A stretch of DNA of 64,000 bases from Sediminispirochaeta smaragdinae DSM 11293. GTDB lineage: Bacteria > Spirochaetota > Spirochaetia > DSM-16054 > Sediminispirochaetaceae. The notes beneath the pieces are model-generated. The model made no database searches, was not told the DNA's origin, and worked only from the letters and a program-made list of their open reading frames with translations. Positions 43,028 to 52,425 of the stretch are shown in pieces. Every line of letters starts with the position of its first letter. The stretch's first letter is position 1. The position numbers and the translations under genes are program-made. The DNA lies in assembly GCF_000143985.1 (NCBI RefSeq), contig NC_014364.1, positions 3,162,001 through 3,226,000 of the forward strand, given 5' to 3'.

Positions 43028-44368
43028 TCAATTGCCGGTTGCAAGCTGCCAATCGTAATAGAGAGCACGATAGGTATAGATGGCGTTTTGCAGGCCTACC
43101 TGAGCCTGGGCAAGATTCGAAGTAGCCCGGGATACGTCAAGCTGGGTTCCCAAGCCGCTGGAGAGCGCAGTCCGGGCAAGTGATGCAGCCCGACTTGAGG
43201 CTTCCACCAGGGCATGAGCGGAATCAAGTCTTCTCCTCGCCTCCACCATCTGCAAATGCAGGGAAGAAAGATCCTGCTCAATCTGATCCTGGCTTTTCAT
43301 AATCTCAACCGAGGAATTTGTCTGCTGGATCCTTGCACTTTCCACAAGGGACTGGCGATAGCCTCCGGTAAAAATCGGGAGGGAAACCGTCACTCCCAGC
43401 TGTACACTGGTAAAATCATAATCACCATTCAGAGAATCGTTTCCGTAACCGCCATATGCATAGGTCAGCGTGCCGCTGATACTCGGCAGATACGAGGCAA
43501 GAGCCGATTTGTAGGCAATATCGGCAATATCACGGCTTAAGACTTGGGCCTGATAATCGGAGCGCGAGGAAAGCACAATCCCGAGCTCAGGAATTTCCGG
43601 CAGATCGGGAAGCACATCGATCTTCTCAATCAAATGCACCTCTTCCTCCTGTGGAATACCGGCAAGGGTCTTCAGAGTCATCAGGGCAAGTTGTGCATTC
43701 TTGTTTGCTTCCGCTGTCTGGGTAACGGCATTTTTCCAGTCCACCTCCGCCATTCTCAAATCAAGCTCCGTTGCAACGCCCGCCTTGTACTTTTTCTCAA
43801 TATTGTCGTACACCTCTTTGGAGGTCTTCTCCGACTCTTCCCTCACCTGGGCAACGGCAAAGGCAAGCTGGGTTTGGGCATACAATTTTTTGGCCGCCGT
43901 CAGGATGCTTTTTCTGGTATAGTCGTTGACATTCGTTTGTATGAGGCTGTTTCTCCTTGCCTGCGCATAGCGGGCCGTTGCCTCCGGATCGATGATCTTC
44001 TGACTGAGACTTGCGGCAATTGTCATTTCGTTATCGTAATTGGTATCGACATCCTCATAGATAAAGGGAGAAAAAGGGCTCGGCGCCGCAGTAGTATCGG
44101 CGCCGACGGCTGTCGGCTGCTCAATGTCGGTAAAGTTCCGCGTGTAACCACCGGCAACCGCAATGGTAGGCAAAAGGGCAGAGCGAGTCTGTTTGATACT
44201 CTCCAGTGCCGAAGCAACCCGCTGTCTGGAGAGCTCAAGATCACGATTATCGGCTTCGACCTTCTCCAAATAGGAGGCAAGATCATAATCGAAGGCAAAA
44301 AGCGGCAGAGATCCCCCGACCAGCATTAGTATCATTAATATAGACAAAAACATGCGTCTCATCCTCAT
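43028..44368 (-). CDS. TolC-family outer membrane efflux protein
   Basis: A 446-residue protein with a signal peptide (about residues 1-25, MFLSILMILMLVGGSLPLFA) and the two alpha-helical repeats of the outer membrane factor family: ELSRQRVASALESIKQTRSALLP-type hairpin helices in the first half and ARTALSSGLGTQLDVSRATSN-like helices near the C-terminus. It forms the trimeric exit duct of a tripartite efflux pump. The start codon overlaps the stop of the RND pump gene (TAATG), with GAGGAG upstream, so the three pump genes form one operon. Confidence 0.9.
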   Translation of the reverse strand: MRMRRMFLSILMILMLVGGSLPLFAFDYDLASYLEKVEADNRDLELSRQRVASALESIKQTRSALLPTIAVAGGYTRNFTDIEQPTAVGADTTAAPSPFSPFIYEDVDTNYDNEMTIAASLSQKIIDPEATARYAQARRNSLIQTNVNDYTRKSILTAAKKLYAQTQLAFAVAQVREESEKTSKEVYDNIEKKYKAGVATELDLRMAEVDWKNAVTQTAEANKNAQLALMTLKTLAGIPQEEEVHLIEKIDVLPDLPEIPELGIVLSSRSDYQAQVLSRDIADIAYKSALASYLPSISGTLTYAYGGYGNDSLNGDYDFTSVQLGVTVSLPIFTGGYRQSLVESARIQQTNSSVEIMKSQDQIEQDLSSLHLQMVEARRRLDSAHALVEASSRAASLARTALSSGLGTQLDVSRATSNLAQAQVGLQNAIYTYRALYYDWQLATGN

Positions 44369-47300
44369 TAGTCTCCTCTCTTTTCTGTTGATGCAGGAAG
44401 GGGCGATGACGAAGCACCGGATCGGTGAGGGGCCAAAAACTCAAGGGAGGGCAGAAGGAACAGGGTCAGGAACATGGCAGAGACAATGCCACCGACAATG
44501 ACAATTCCCATGGGCTGACGCATTTCGGCACCTGCTCCTCCGATCCCCAGTGCCATGGGGAGCATACCAAGTACTATCGAGATATTGCTCATTAAAACGG
44601 GCTTCAGCTTCACGACAGAGGCTTCCACCAAGGCATCGTGGGTACTTTTTCCTTTTGCCTTGAGCTGATTGTAATAATCAAGGATAAGAATTCCATTATT
44701 CACTACGATACCGACCAACATAATGATACCGAGCATAGCCACAACATTGAGCACGGTCCCGGTAGCAAGACAAATCAAAACGATACCGATCATGGAGAGC
44801 GGAACGGTGGAAAGAATGAACAAGGGCTGAACAAAACTTTCGAGGATTGCCGCCAAAAGCATATAGGTCAGGATAACGGCAATAAAAAAGACCACAATAA
44901 GATCATGAACGGTTTCACTGAGCATTTCGGTACTGCCGCCTTGGTCGATAGTGTAGCCGGGAGGAAGATCAACTTGTTCGATAGCAGCCATGATCTCGTT
45001 TACCAGTGAACCTCCGGCATAACCGGGGAGGTTGTCGGCAGTAATCTCTATTGTGCGCAACCGATTATAACGCATGATTTTACTATTTCCCTCTCCGAAG
45101 GAGACATTCGCATACCGCGAAAGGGGATAGACGCCGACTGCCGAAGCAATGGGAATATTCTTAAGGTCGTCGATATCCGTAAACTCGCTATCTTTCATCG
45201 TAACCAGGATATCGTATTCCTCACCTTCGTCTTTGTAGCTAGTTGCAACGATGCCGTCTACGGCTGCCCGCAAGGAAATAGCCACCTGCTGTACAGAAAT
45301 ACCGTCTTCGGAGATCTGCTTGCGTTTCGGCCGAAAAATCAGCTCAGGCTTGCCGGACTTTGAACTTAGGGTGACATTGGTCACACCTTCGATCGATTCC
45401 ATCACGGATTTAATCTTTTCAGCGCTTTCCTGGAGAATGGTGAGATCAGGCCCCTTGAGATAGAGATCGACAACCGAACCTCCGACACTACTACTTTGGG
45501 TCTCACTGATAGGCATGACCCTAATAGTTACACCGGGAATATCGGTAAGTTCACGGGCAACCATGGAGGCCATAGCGGAACTGTCCTGGCTACGTTCTGA
45601 TTTTGGAACCAGATAGACGGTCATCTGCGCAAGGCTCACATCCTCATCCATGATTCCCTGGGTTCCCAAGGTCGTTAATATCGATTCGATTTCGGGGTGG
45701 CGGCTGAGACGCCCTTCAATTTCCTCCAGTATCGATGCTGTGGACTCCAGGCGCTGTCCCTGAGGCAGATCGACATCCACCTGGATTTTACCACCGTCAG
45801 ACTGCGGTATATTTTCAAATTTAAGATTCCCTCCTAAATGCATGCTAAAGCCGAACAAGGCAATAATAAGAAACACGACTAACGCGCTGCGTCCCTTATT
45901 CTTCAGCATTCCACCAAGTATCCTGCCGTAGGCCTTTTCCCACCTTCGGAACATAGCCTCCAGAGCCTTACTTATGGGAAGCTCCTTCTTGGCCTTTTCC
46001 GGAAGAATTCGGGATGCCATCATCGGCGTTAAGGTAAATGAAACGAAAAAAGAAAACAACGTAGCAATTACAATGGTGTAAGCGAAGTTGGCAAGAATCT
46101 TGCCCATCATTCCCGACATGGAGCCCATGGGTACAAATACCGCGACATTGGTCATGGTAGAGGCGAACACGGCCACGGTAACCTCTTTCGCACCTAAGGA
46201 TGCGGAATTAATACGGTCATGTCCAAGTTCTTTGTGTCGAAAGATATTTTCAAGTACAACGACCGAATTGGATACCAGGGTACCAATGGAGCAGGAAATT
46301 CCCATAAGGGACAACATATTCAGACTTATGCCCGCCGCTTTCATGACGAGAAAGGTGGCGATGATCGAAAAGGGCATGGCCAAGACGACAATCAGGGTAG
46401 AACGAAGATCATGAAGGAAGAAGAGAAGAACAAGGCCGGTAAAAATAATCCCCAAATAGACGTTCGTCAAGGTTCCGGCTACCGACTCACGAACATAGCT
46501 TGCATCTTCCTTTACAATTTTAAGACGTATACCCGGATACGAAGCCTCAATTTCCTTGATTTGTTCAGTAACGCCATCGACAACATCAACGGTATTGGCG
46601 CTGGGATTTTTCACCACACCAAGCAATATTGCGTTATCTTCCCTTGTACCTGCCTTCTGATCAAGCAAAACCGTCCGTACCCGAACATCCTCACTTGAAT
46701 CTTTCACATCGGCAAGCTGACGCAGTTTGAAGGTCCCTGTTCCCGTGGGAATGTCAAGATTTCGAATCTGATCCAAATCATCAAATTCTCCCTCCAGCCG
46801 GGCGGGAATATCCTGGTCCTCCAACTGGAAATTTCCACCGGGAATATCAACACTTGCCGCCCCTAAGATTCCGGCAACCTGTGAAAGAGGAACCATGTGG
46901 GAAAAGACCGTGGATCGGTCAAACTCAACCCTGATTTCCCGCTTTTGCCCCCCGGAAAGGTCGACGGAAGAGACACCGGCGACCTGCGCAAAACGATCGC
47001 TGACCGTGGTGCTTCCGAATGTATAGAGCGCCGAAGGCTCCATATCGCCTTCAAGAACGATATTCATTACCGGCATGGCACTTGCAATATCAACCTTTGA
47101 AATCTTAGGCCGTTCCGCATCATCGGGAAGATCAGAGAGAATCACCTCGACCTTATCCTTTATTTCCTGTAATGCGATATTTTCGTCCTTACTGATCTCA
47201 AACTCCGCGATAACGGCCGAAACACTATCCATCGAATAGGAGGTTAGTGTTTTAAGCTGACTGACCGAAGCGACTTGATCCTCGATTTTCTTCGTGATCT

Positions 47301-47484
47301 GGGTCTCGATGACATCGGGACTTGCTCCCGCATATACAGTCTGAATTGTAATGTAAGGAATCGTTACATTCGGAAAAAGACTGATCGGCATCGACATATA
47401 AGCCATCACTCCAAACAGAATGAGGGCGAAGATCACCATCAGTATGGTGACGGGACGCTTAATGGAGAGATCAACTATGTGCAT
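44368..47484 (-). CDS. RND-family (AcrB/HAE1-like) efflux pump
   Basis: A 1038-residue inner-membrane transporter with the standard RND layout: helix 1 (about 12-32), a periplasmic porter domain, helices 2-6, a second periplasmic domain and helices 8-12. The start ATG has GGGAG upstream. At the position of the AcrB proton-relay pair Asp407-Asp408 this protein has Ser405-Asn406 (GTLVSNSVVVLENIF), and where AcrB has Lys940 it has Asn (GIVVNNGILILDY). The normal proton relay is therefore missing, and coupling to another ion or relay is likely. It lies between the membrane fusion protein and TolC-like genes. Confidence 0.92.
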   Translation of the reverse strand: MHIVDLSIKRPVTILMVIFALILFGVMAYMSMPISLFPNVTIPYITIQTVYAGASPDVIETQITKKIEDQVASVSQLKTLTSYSMDSVSAVIAEFEISKDENIALQEIKDKVEVILSDLPDDAERPKISKVDIASAMPVMNIVLEGDMEPSALYTFGSTTVSDRFAQVAGVSSVDLSGGQKREIRVEFDRSTVFSHMVPLSQVAGILGAASVDIPGGNFQLEDQDIPARLEGEFDDLDQIRNLDIPTGTGTFKLRQLADVKDSSEDVRVRTVLLDQKAGTREDNAILLGVVKNPSANTVDVVDGVTEQIKEIEASYPGIRLKIVKEDASYVRESVAGTLTNVYLGIIFTGLVLLFFLHDLRSTLIVVLAMPFSIIATFLVMKAAGISLNMLSLMGISCSIGTLVSNSVVVLENIFRHKELGHDRINSASLGAKEVTVAVFASTMTNVAVFVPMGSMSGMMGKILANFAYTIVIATLFSFFVSFTLTPMMASRILPEKAKKELPISKALEAMFRRWEKAYGRILGGMLKNKGRSALVVFLIIALFGFSMHLGGNLKFENIPQSDGGKIQVDVDLPQGQRLESTASILEEIEGRLSRHPEIESILTTLGTQGIMDEDVSLAQMTVYLVPKSERSQDSSAMASMVARELTDIPGVTIRVMPISETQSSSVGGSVVDLYLKGPDLTILQESAEKIKSVMESIEGVTNVTLSSKSGKPELIFRPKRKQISEDGISVQQVAISLRAAVDGIVATSYKDEGEEYDILVTMKDSEFTDIDDLKNIPIASAVGVYPLSRYANVSFGEGNSKIMRYNRLRTIEITADNLPGYAGGSLVNEIMAAIEQVDLPPGYTIDQGGSTEMLSETVHDLIVVFFIAVILTYMLLAAILESFVQPLFILSTVPLSMIGIVLICLATGTVLNVVAMLGIIMLVGIVVNNGILILDYYNQLKAKGKSTHDALVEASVVKLKPVLMSNISIVLGMLPMALGIGGAGAEMRQPMGIVIVGGIVSAMFLTLFLLPSLEFLAPHRSGASSSPLPASTEKRGD

Positions 47485-47494
47485 AAGCTACTCC

Positions 47495-48538
47495 CTATTT
47501 GCCTTCGTCGGCATCGATGATCTTGAGTAGTGCTCCGTCGGTAAGCTTGTCGCCACCCTCGGAAACAAACAGATCGCCTGGAGACAAGCCGTCGATGACC
47601 TCCAGCTCAAGATTACGCTCATGGCCGATGGTAAGCTTTCTACGCTCAGCCTTATTGCCATCGGCGACAAAGGCTGACCATTGGTCTCCGGAATGGTTGA
47701 GTTCGCTTCGCTGAACGATAACGGCAGTATCGGTGGTATATGTCTCAACAGAGATATCAACACTCATTCCACTAACCAAGCTTCTAGGTTGACCATCAAA
47801 AGATGCCTTTACGAGAAAAGCTTTTTTCCGAGGATCCATATTGAGGGCCACTTCTGAGATATGCCCACTCAATGTCTCGGTTTGAGTGGCAATAACAGCC
47901 TTTGCGCCCACCTTGATCTGATCGATATCCAAAGGAGTGACATAAAAGGTGGCCTCGTAGCCGTCCAAATTCGAAACGGTAAAAAGAGGATCGCCAGGAG
48001 AAACATTGGCAGACGCTCTCACGTCTATCTGGGTGATGAATCCACTGATGGGAGACTCAACCTCAACCATTTTTCCGGCTGATTTGAACGCTTCCCTTGC
48101 AAGTTCATACTGGGTCTTGGCATTATCGTACTCTTGCTGAGAAACACCGGCATCGGCATAGAGTTTATTCGTCCTGTTATAGGCGGCCCTGGCATTCTCA
48201 AAAGAGAGTTTGGCCTGTTGATATGCCGAATTATCCTGAGAAAAGGACAGCACAACCTGATCCCGTTTCACATAGTCGCCTACCTTGAACCGAATAGTTC
48301 GAACCACTTCACTTATGCTGGCATATGCAGTCGACTGAGTTCTTGCCTTGAATTCTGCCGGAAATTTCAGATAGACCGAGAAATTTTCCGGTTCAATTGC
48401 TCGAACATGAACAGGGTATCCCTCTTCCTTGTATATCTGCGTAATACTTTGCTCCACAGCCCCATCCTGCTTTCCTCCGGAGCACGCACTAAGCACAATA
48501 CACATTACGAGGCCAAAGAATGTCCGTTTTATCTTCAT
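47495..48538 (-). CDS. RND efflux membrane fusion protein (lipoprotein)
   Basis: A 347-residue periplasmic adaptor. Starting at ATG 48538 (GGAG upstream) gives the lipoprotein signal MKIKRTFFGLVMCIVLSAC, with the lipobox LSAC and Cys19. The lipoyl halves (FKVGDYVKRDQVVLSF and ESPISGFITQIDVRASANV) flank a coiled-coil hairpin rich in Ala, Glu and Lys, followed by the beta-barrel domain (QIKVGAKAVIATQTETLSG). It connects the RND pump to the TolC-like duct and is the first gene of the operon, immediately behind tandem TetR operators. Confidence 0.9.
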   Translation of the reverse strand: MKIKRTFFGLVMCIVLSACSGGKQDGAVEQSITQIYKEEGYPVHVRAIEPENFSVYLKFPAEFKARTQSTAYASISEVVRTIRFKVGDYVKRDQVVLSFSQDNSAYQQAKLSFENARAAYNRTNKLYADAGVSQQEYDNAKTQYELAREAFKSAGKMVEVESPISGFITQIDVRASANVSPGDPLFTVSNLDGYEATFYVTPLDIDQIKVGAKAVIATQTETLSGHISEVALNMDPRKKAFLVKASFDGQPRSLVSGMSVDISVETYTTDTAVIVQRSELNHSGDQWSAFVADGNKAERRKLTIGHERNLELEVIDGLSPGDLFVSEGGDKLTDGALLKIIDADEGK

Positions 48539-48552
48539 GAACCATCTCCTAT

Positions 48553-48582
48553 TGAACAACGTTCATTTATGAACAACGTTCA
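48553..48582. promoter_or_regulatory. Tandem TetR operators before the efflux operon
   Basis: TGAACAACGTTCA occurs twice, at 48553-48565 and 48570-48582. Each is a perfect TGAAC-3-GTTCA inverted repeat and the centres are 17 bp apart. They occupy the leader of the efflux operon just upstream of its ribosome-binding site, and the TetR gene lies right behind. Confidence 0.85.
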
Positions 48583-48587
48583 GTGAG

Positions 48588-48616
48588 AAGGTAAAAAAAA
48601 AACTTTTCTTCGTCAA
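48588..48616 (-). promoter_or_regulatory. Candidate promoter of the efflux operon
   Basis: On the minus strand TTGACG (48616-48611) and TACCTT (48593-48588) are 17 bp apart. The start would fall inside the first TetR operator. The -35 overlaps the 3' end of the TetR gene. Confidence 0.45.
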
Positions 48617-49290
48617 CCTGTTTCTGTTGATTTATGATGAGAATGAAATATGGCCTTTGACAGAAAGGTTCGAAAAACGGAAAAGATGGATCCAACATTA
48701 TATTCGCCGGAGGGAAAGGCAAGCAGACTACCAAACGTCCTTCGCATTGTAATACCAAGCATGAGGGAAAGACTTGCATCGACAAGGGTAACCGCCGCCA
48801 AATGGGGGTCGACATCAAAATTGAGAGACCCATCGGCCTTTCCCTCGCGGAAAATTTCAGTCACAAAATCCACAAAACTGGTCATATCATCAATAATGGT
48901 TTGTCGGATGGCATTTGCAATCGCGTGGCCATTTCGTAAATGAAGCAAGGGCAGCTGACTGTATAAAACAAACCGCGGATTACTGCACAGCTGGTCGAAA
49001 AAGTTAAGTAGTTTATCGAGCTGTTGTGCACCGTTGCCATTTGGGGGAACAGAGGCTTCCAAATCCTCCCGCTGCTTTGTCGTAAACCTGGCAATTAACG
49101 TTGCCAGAATATCTTCTTTGGTTTTGAAATGAAGATAGAGGGCACCGACACTCACTTTAGCCCTACGGGCGATCTCCCGCATGGTTACATTATCGTAGTC
49201 GTTCTCAAGGATAAATAATTCTTCGCAGATTTTTAGAATACGGTCGCGCGTTGCTCGTTTGCGTTGTTCCACTCGAGACACTTCTTCCAC
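48613..49290 (-). CDS. TetR-family regulator of the efflux operon
   Basis: About 225 residues from GTG 49290, which has AGGAG at 7 nt; ATG 49305 five codons earlier lacks a ribosome-binding site. The HTH (MREIARRAKVSVGALYLHFKTK, about 37-58 in this numbering) is a typical TetR signature; the C-terminal helical domain is variable and would bind the inducing compound. The gene lies directly upstream of, and on the same strand as, the efflux operon, separated by the tandem TGAACAACGTTCA operators it most likely binds. Substrates of the pump may serve as inducers. Confidence 0.88.
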   Translation of the reverse strand: MEEVSRVEQRKRATRDRILKICEELFILENDYDNVTMREIARRAKVSVGALYLHFKTKEDILATLIARFTTKQREDLEASVPPNGNGAQQLDKLLNFFDQLCSNPRFVLYSQLPLLHLRNGHAIANAIRQTIIDDMTSFVDFVTEIFREGKADGSLNFDVDPHLAAVTLVDASLSLMLGITMRRTFGSLLAFPSGEYNVGSIFSVFRTFLSKAIFHSHHKSTETG

Positions 49291-49389
49291 CGTTTTTCTC
49301 CTCATTTGAGATATTTTTCACTATTGTATATTCTATCAGCATATTGAGTGTACCGTCGGAGTCAGAGAAGGTGCAAGGCTTTTCTTGTT

Positions 49390-49411
49390 TAGTGTTACGA
49401 ATATTGGTGAT
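49390..49411 (+). repeat. Single copy of the 22-bp dispersed terminal repeat
   Basis: TAGTGTTACGAATATTGGTG then AT is an almost perfect left end of the element family. The next bases, CATCACC, could be a trace of an inverted partner, making a very short element. It lies between the divergent TetR and patatin genes. Confidence 0.65.
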
Positions 49412-49491
49412 CATCACCCCTCATAGCCCTTGAATCTGCGCAAAAAGCAAAAAGGATAGACATAGAAGAGAAAATACCTACAATATGATAC

Positions 49492-51711
49492 ATGAAAAGG
49501 CCATTCATACTCGCCCTCCTTCTTTGCACGTTTATGTTCCATGCCGCGGCTCAAAGTCAGATACGGCAGACGAATGATGGCGATTCCCCAAGTGTTGCCC
49601 TTGTCTTAGCCGGTGGAGGTGCTCTTGGCTTTGCCCATATCGGCGTTATTAGAGCCATTGAAGAGGCCGGAGTCGACCCCGACATTGTCATAGGCGCCAG
49701 TATCGGAAGTATTGTAGGTGCCCTTTATGCGGCAGGCTATGACGCAAAAGCGATGGAAACGTTGGTCACGACGAATGACTGGAAGGACACCTTTTTCGAT
49801 AAACACGACCGGAGTAAGTTGCCGTACTGGCAAAAGGCTTTCTATTCCAGTTACCATTTTTCTATTGCACTCACCCCTTCACAAAAGGCCACAACGGCCG
49901 GGGCCTTTCATGCTCAGCATGTTGTAGAACTCCTTGATCGTCTTCTGGAAAAGTATCCGGCAGAACTTGACTTCGATACCCTTCCCCGAAAATTCAGGGC
50001 CGTTGCAGCGGATCTTGTGACCGGAGAGCGGGTCGTCTATGATAAAGGGGATCTCAAAACGGTGATACGGGCATCCATGGCTGTCCCAGGAATCTTCACC
50101 CCAATTGAATACAAGGGACGGTACCTCATCGATGGAGGTTGGGCAGACAACACACCTACCCAGGTTGCAAAGGCTATGGGAGCCGATATTATCATCGTAG
50201 TTCCTCTTGGGGGATTAAAAAATGATATCGAAGAGCTTACAACCATCGCTGCGGTGAGCTCGCAAGCCGACCAGATTCGTATCAGGGAACGGATACAAGA
50301 GAGCCTTTCCGCAGCAGATCTTATTATTGCTCCTGATCTTCAGGGCTTTACGGCTGCCGACTTTGAACGAGGAAGCGAACTTGTGGCTGCGGGCTATGAA
50401 GCGGCAGAGCCCCTCTTTCCTGAATTGCGGGGGATTGCGGCCCTTCAGGGAAGCAAAAGGAGGGTCCCGAAATCGCCTGCGAATATTGAACAAAAATTGC
50501 ACATCACCTCCATAACCATCAATGGAGAGCTATCGGAGGAAAGAGAAAATCGCTTAAAGGAATACCTTGATCTGAATATCTCCGAGGAGATCGGGAGAAG
50601 CAAGTTGAGGGAGAAGATCTACGCCCTCTATGACGATGGTTCCTATGCCCACATCTGGTATCGCCTTTTACCAAAGGATAATGGTTACCAGCTCATCATC
50701 GATGAGGAAGCACAGCAAATTCCTAGATCTCTCCTGAGCCTTGGTCTGAATATAGAAGGTACAGTGACGAAACGTAGTGCCTCATACGCCCAAATGACGG
50801 CAGCCTACATTTCATTTATTACCGATGATCTACGCTCTGCAGCCTTGGTGCAAACATGGATATCTGAGATGCCCTCCTTTAAAGCAGGTTTGGCGAGAGC
50901 CCTATTCTGGAATACACTTATAAGCATAGGAGGATATATTCATCAGGATCCCCACTATTTTTACGACGATGACGAGGTATCGGCAATCTACAGCCTACAG
51001 CGTTTCGGAGGTGACTGCGCAATACTCCTCCCCTTTCGAGGACACGCCGGTATCATAATTAGACCCTACGGGGAATACCGTTATCTGGATCGCTTTATAG
51101 GCGACAGTTTATTCGAACAGGAAGGATGGAGCCATTACGGTATAAACGGAAGCCTCTCGATAGATACACTTGATCGCATTCTTACCCCGAAACGGGGAAT
51201 CTATTCATCCCTTGAAGTCGATTATGGTGCGGAAGAGGGATGGAACGACATTGTCAGAATAGATGCCGAGGGCAATGCCTTCTTATCTCCCTCGTCACGG
51301 TGGGTGATCAATCCATGGGCATTGAGCAAGAATTTGCTTCACGGTACACCCCGCTCCGTGGATCTGCCAGCCATGGGTGGAACGGGAAGCCTGGATGGCT
51401 ATTATCGCCAGGAAATTCGCTCGGAAAATCTTTTTGCAACAGGATTGAGAGTCCGTCGCCAAATCGGCAGCCTGCCCCTGGGCTTCGGCAATGAAATCTA
51501 TGCACAGCTTGCGGCAAGTGGAGGAATGTCATGGAAAGAGGATTGGACCGACCTGGGAGAAGATCCTCTATACTATAGTGGTGCAGCGGTTGGGATCATT
51601 GTCAATACGATCATCGGTGAAGCTCAGATCTCCATGGCAATAAACGATGAGTACCGTTTCAGCGGCTACATAGGATTACGCAACAAATTGCCTACACTTT
51701 TCGACCGCTAA
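49492..51711 (+). CDS. Patatin-like phospholipase with C-terminal outer-membrane beta-barrel (type Vd-like)
   Basis: A 739-residue secreted protein. A signal peptide (about 1-20) precedes a patatin domain (about 34-310): oxyanion hole GGGALG (41-46), nucleophile Ser70 in GASIG, and catalytic Asp in LIDGGWADN (about 219). A POTRA-like segment follows (about 330-400, HITSITINGELSEERENRLK), then a BamA/surface-antigen-type barrel (about 415-739) ending in a C-terminal strand. This domain order is that of PlpD-type type Vd autotransporters, which place a lipase outside the cell. Here the passenger is probably surface exposed or released. There is no strong Shine-Dalgarno before ATG 49492. A DNA repair gene follows after 10 bp. 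Confidence 0.9.
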   Translation: MKRPFILALLLCTFMFHAAAQSQIRQTNDGDSPSVALVLAGGGALGFAHIGVIRAIEEAGVDPDIVIGASIGSIVGALYAAGYDAKAMETLVTTNDWKDTFFDKHDRSKLPYWQKAFYSSYHFSIALTPSQKATTAGAFHAQHVVELLDRLLEKYPAELDFDTLPRKFRAVAADLVTGERVVYDKGDLKTVIRASMAVPGIFTPIEYKGRYLIDGGWADNTPTQVAKAMGADIIIVVPLGGLKNDIEELTTIAAVSSQADQIRIRERIQESLSAADLIIAPDLQGFTAADFERGSELVAAGYEAAEPLFPELRGIAALQGSKRRVPKSPANIEQKLHITSITINGELSEERENRLKEYLDLNISEEIGRSKLREKIYALYDDGSYAHIWYRLLPKDNGYQLIIDEEAQQIPRSLLSLGLNIEGTVTKRSASYAQMTAAYISFITDDLRSAALVQTWISEMPSFKAGLARALFWNTLISIGGYIHQDPHYFYDDDEVSAIYSLQRFGGDCAILLPFRGHAGIIIRPYGEYRYLDRFIGDSLFEQEGWSHYGINGSLSIDTLDRILTPKRGIYSSLEVDYGAEEGWNDIVRIDAEGNAFLSPSSRWVINPWALSKNLLHGTPRSVDLPAMGGTGSLDGYYRQEIRSENLFATGLRVRRQIGSLPLGFGNEIYAQLAASGGMSWKEDWTDLGEDPLYYSGAAVGIIVNTIIGEAQISMAINDEYRFSGYIGLRNKLPTLFDR

Positions 51712-51721
51712 AGGAGAAACA

Positions 51722-52213
51722 ATGAGAAGCTATTATCTGTATGATTTTTCGATAGGAACTCTTCGTATCGCTACTTTGGAAGATGCCATTGTCGAAATAT
51801 CGATTGTTTCCGGAAGAAAGGCCCATAGCGAAGGAGAAGAAAAGGAAACAATTCTCGTACAAGAAGCCTACAAAGAGCTGAAAGAATATTTTGAAGGAAC
51901 GCGGAGAAGTTTCGATCTTCCCCTTGCCCCTCAGGGTACAATGTTTCAAAAGCGTGTTTGGAAGGCTTTGCTCGATATTCCCTACGGCGAAACAAGGAGC
52001 TACAAACAGATTGCCGAGGTTGTAGGCTCTCCCAAGGGCTTTCGCGCCGTGGGACTGGCAAACAACAAGAATCCCATCATTATCGTCGTTCCATGCCACA
52101 GGGTGATCGGAGCGGACGGCTCATTGGTTGGCTACGGAGGGGGCCTTGAGGTCAAGGATCAACTTCTAAGATTGGAGCATACCTATTTGACAGGGCAGCA
52201 AGAACTGCTCTGA
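51722..52213 (+). CDS. ogt: Methylated-DNA--protein-cysteine methyltransferase (O6-alkylguanine)
   Basis: A 163-residue suicide repair enzyme that moves alkyl groups from O6-alkylguanine to its own cysteine. The active site VVPCHRVIGADGSLVGYGGG (about 122-141) has acceptor Cys125, and the DNA-binding helix region FQKRVWKALLDIPYGETRSY is typical. The start ATG has AAAGGAG at 5 nt. It follows the patatin gene by 10 bp, so they may share a transcript although the functions are unrelated. MITE-like element B begins 48 bp past its stop codon. Confidence 0.93.
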   Translation: MRSYYLYDFSIGTLRIATLEDAIVEISIVSGRKAHSEGEEKETILVQEAYKELKEYFEGTRRSFDLPLAPQGTMFQKRVWKALLDIPYGETRSYKQIAEVVGSPKGFRAVGLANNKNPIIIVVPCHRVIGADGSLVGYGGGLEVKDQLLRLEHTYLTGQQELL

Positions 52214-52260
52214 GAAACACTCCCTACTTCTTTATCAATCTGCCATATGTAACGTTTACC

Positions 52261-52408
52261 TAGTGTTCCGAATCCTGGTGGTAATTTGTTCTTTTTGCAG
52301 GGAAAATCCTTGGTTTTTCCTCCTTGCTTGATTTCTCTATGTGTATCTTTGCAATTGACGATAAGAAAAAGAATTGTATGTTGTAGACCACCAATATTCG
52401 TAACACTC
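52261..52408. mobile_element. MITE-like element B (148 bp) with 22-bp terminal inverted repeats
   Basis: The left end (52261-52282) begins TAGTGTTCCG and ends TGGTGGT; the right end (52387-52408) read in reverse begins GAGTGTTACG and ends TGGTGGT, 18 of 22 positions alike. The interior aligns with element A at 32606 along its length with many substitutions. It has no gene. It lies between the convergent methyltransferase and nif-cluster ferredoxin genes. Confidence 0.7.
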
Positions 52409-52425
52409 AGGGAGAGCCCTTCTGT

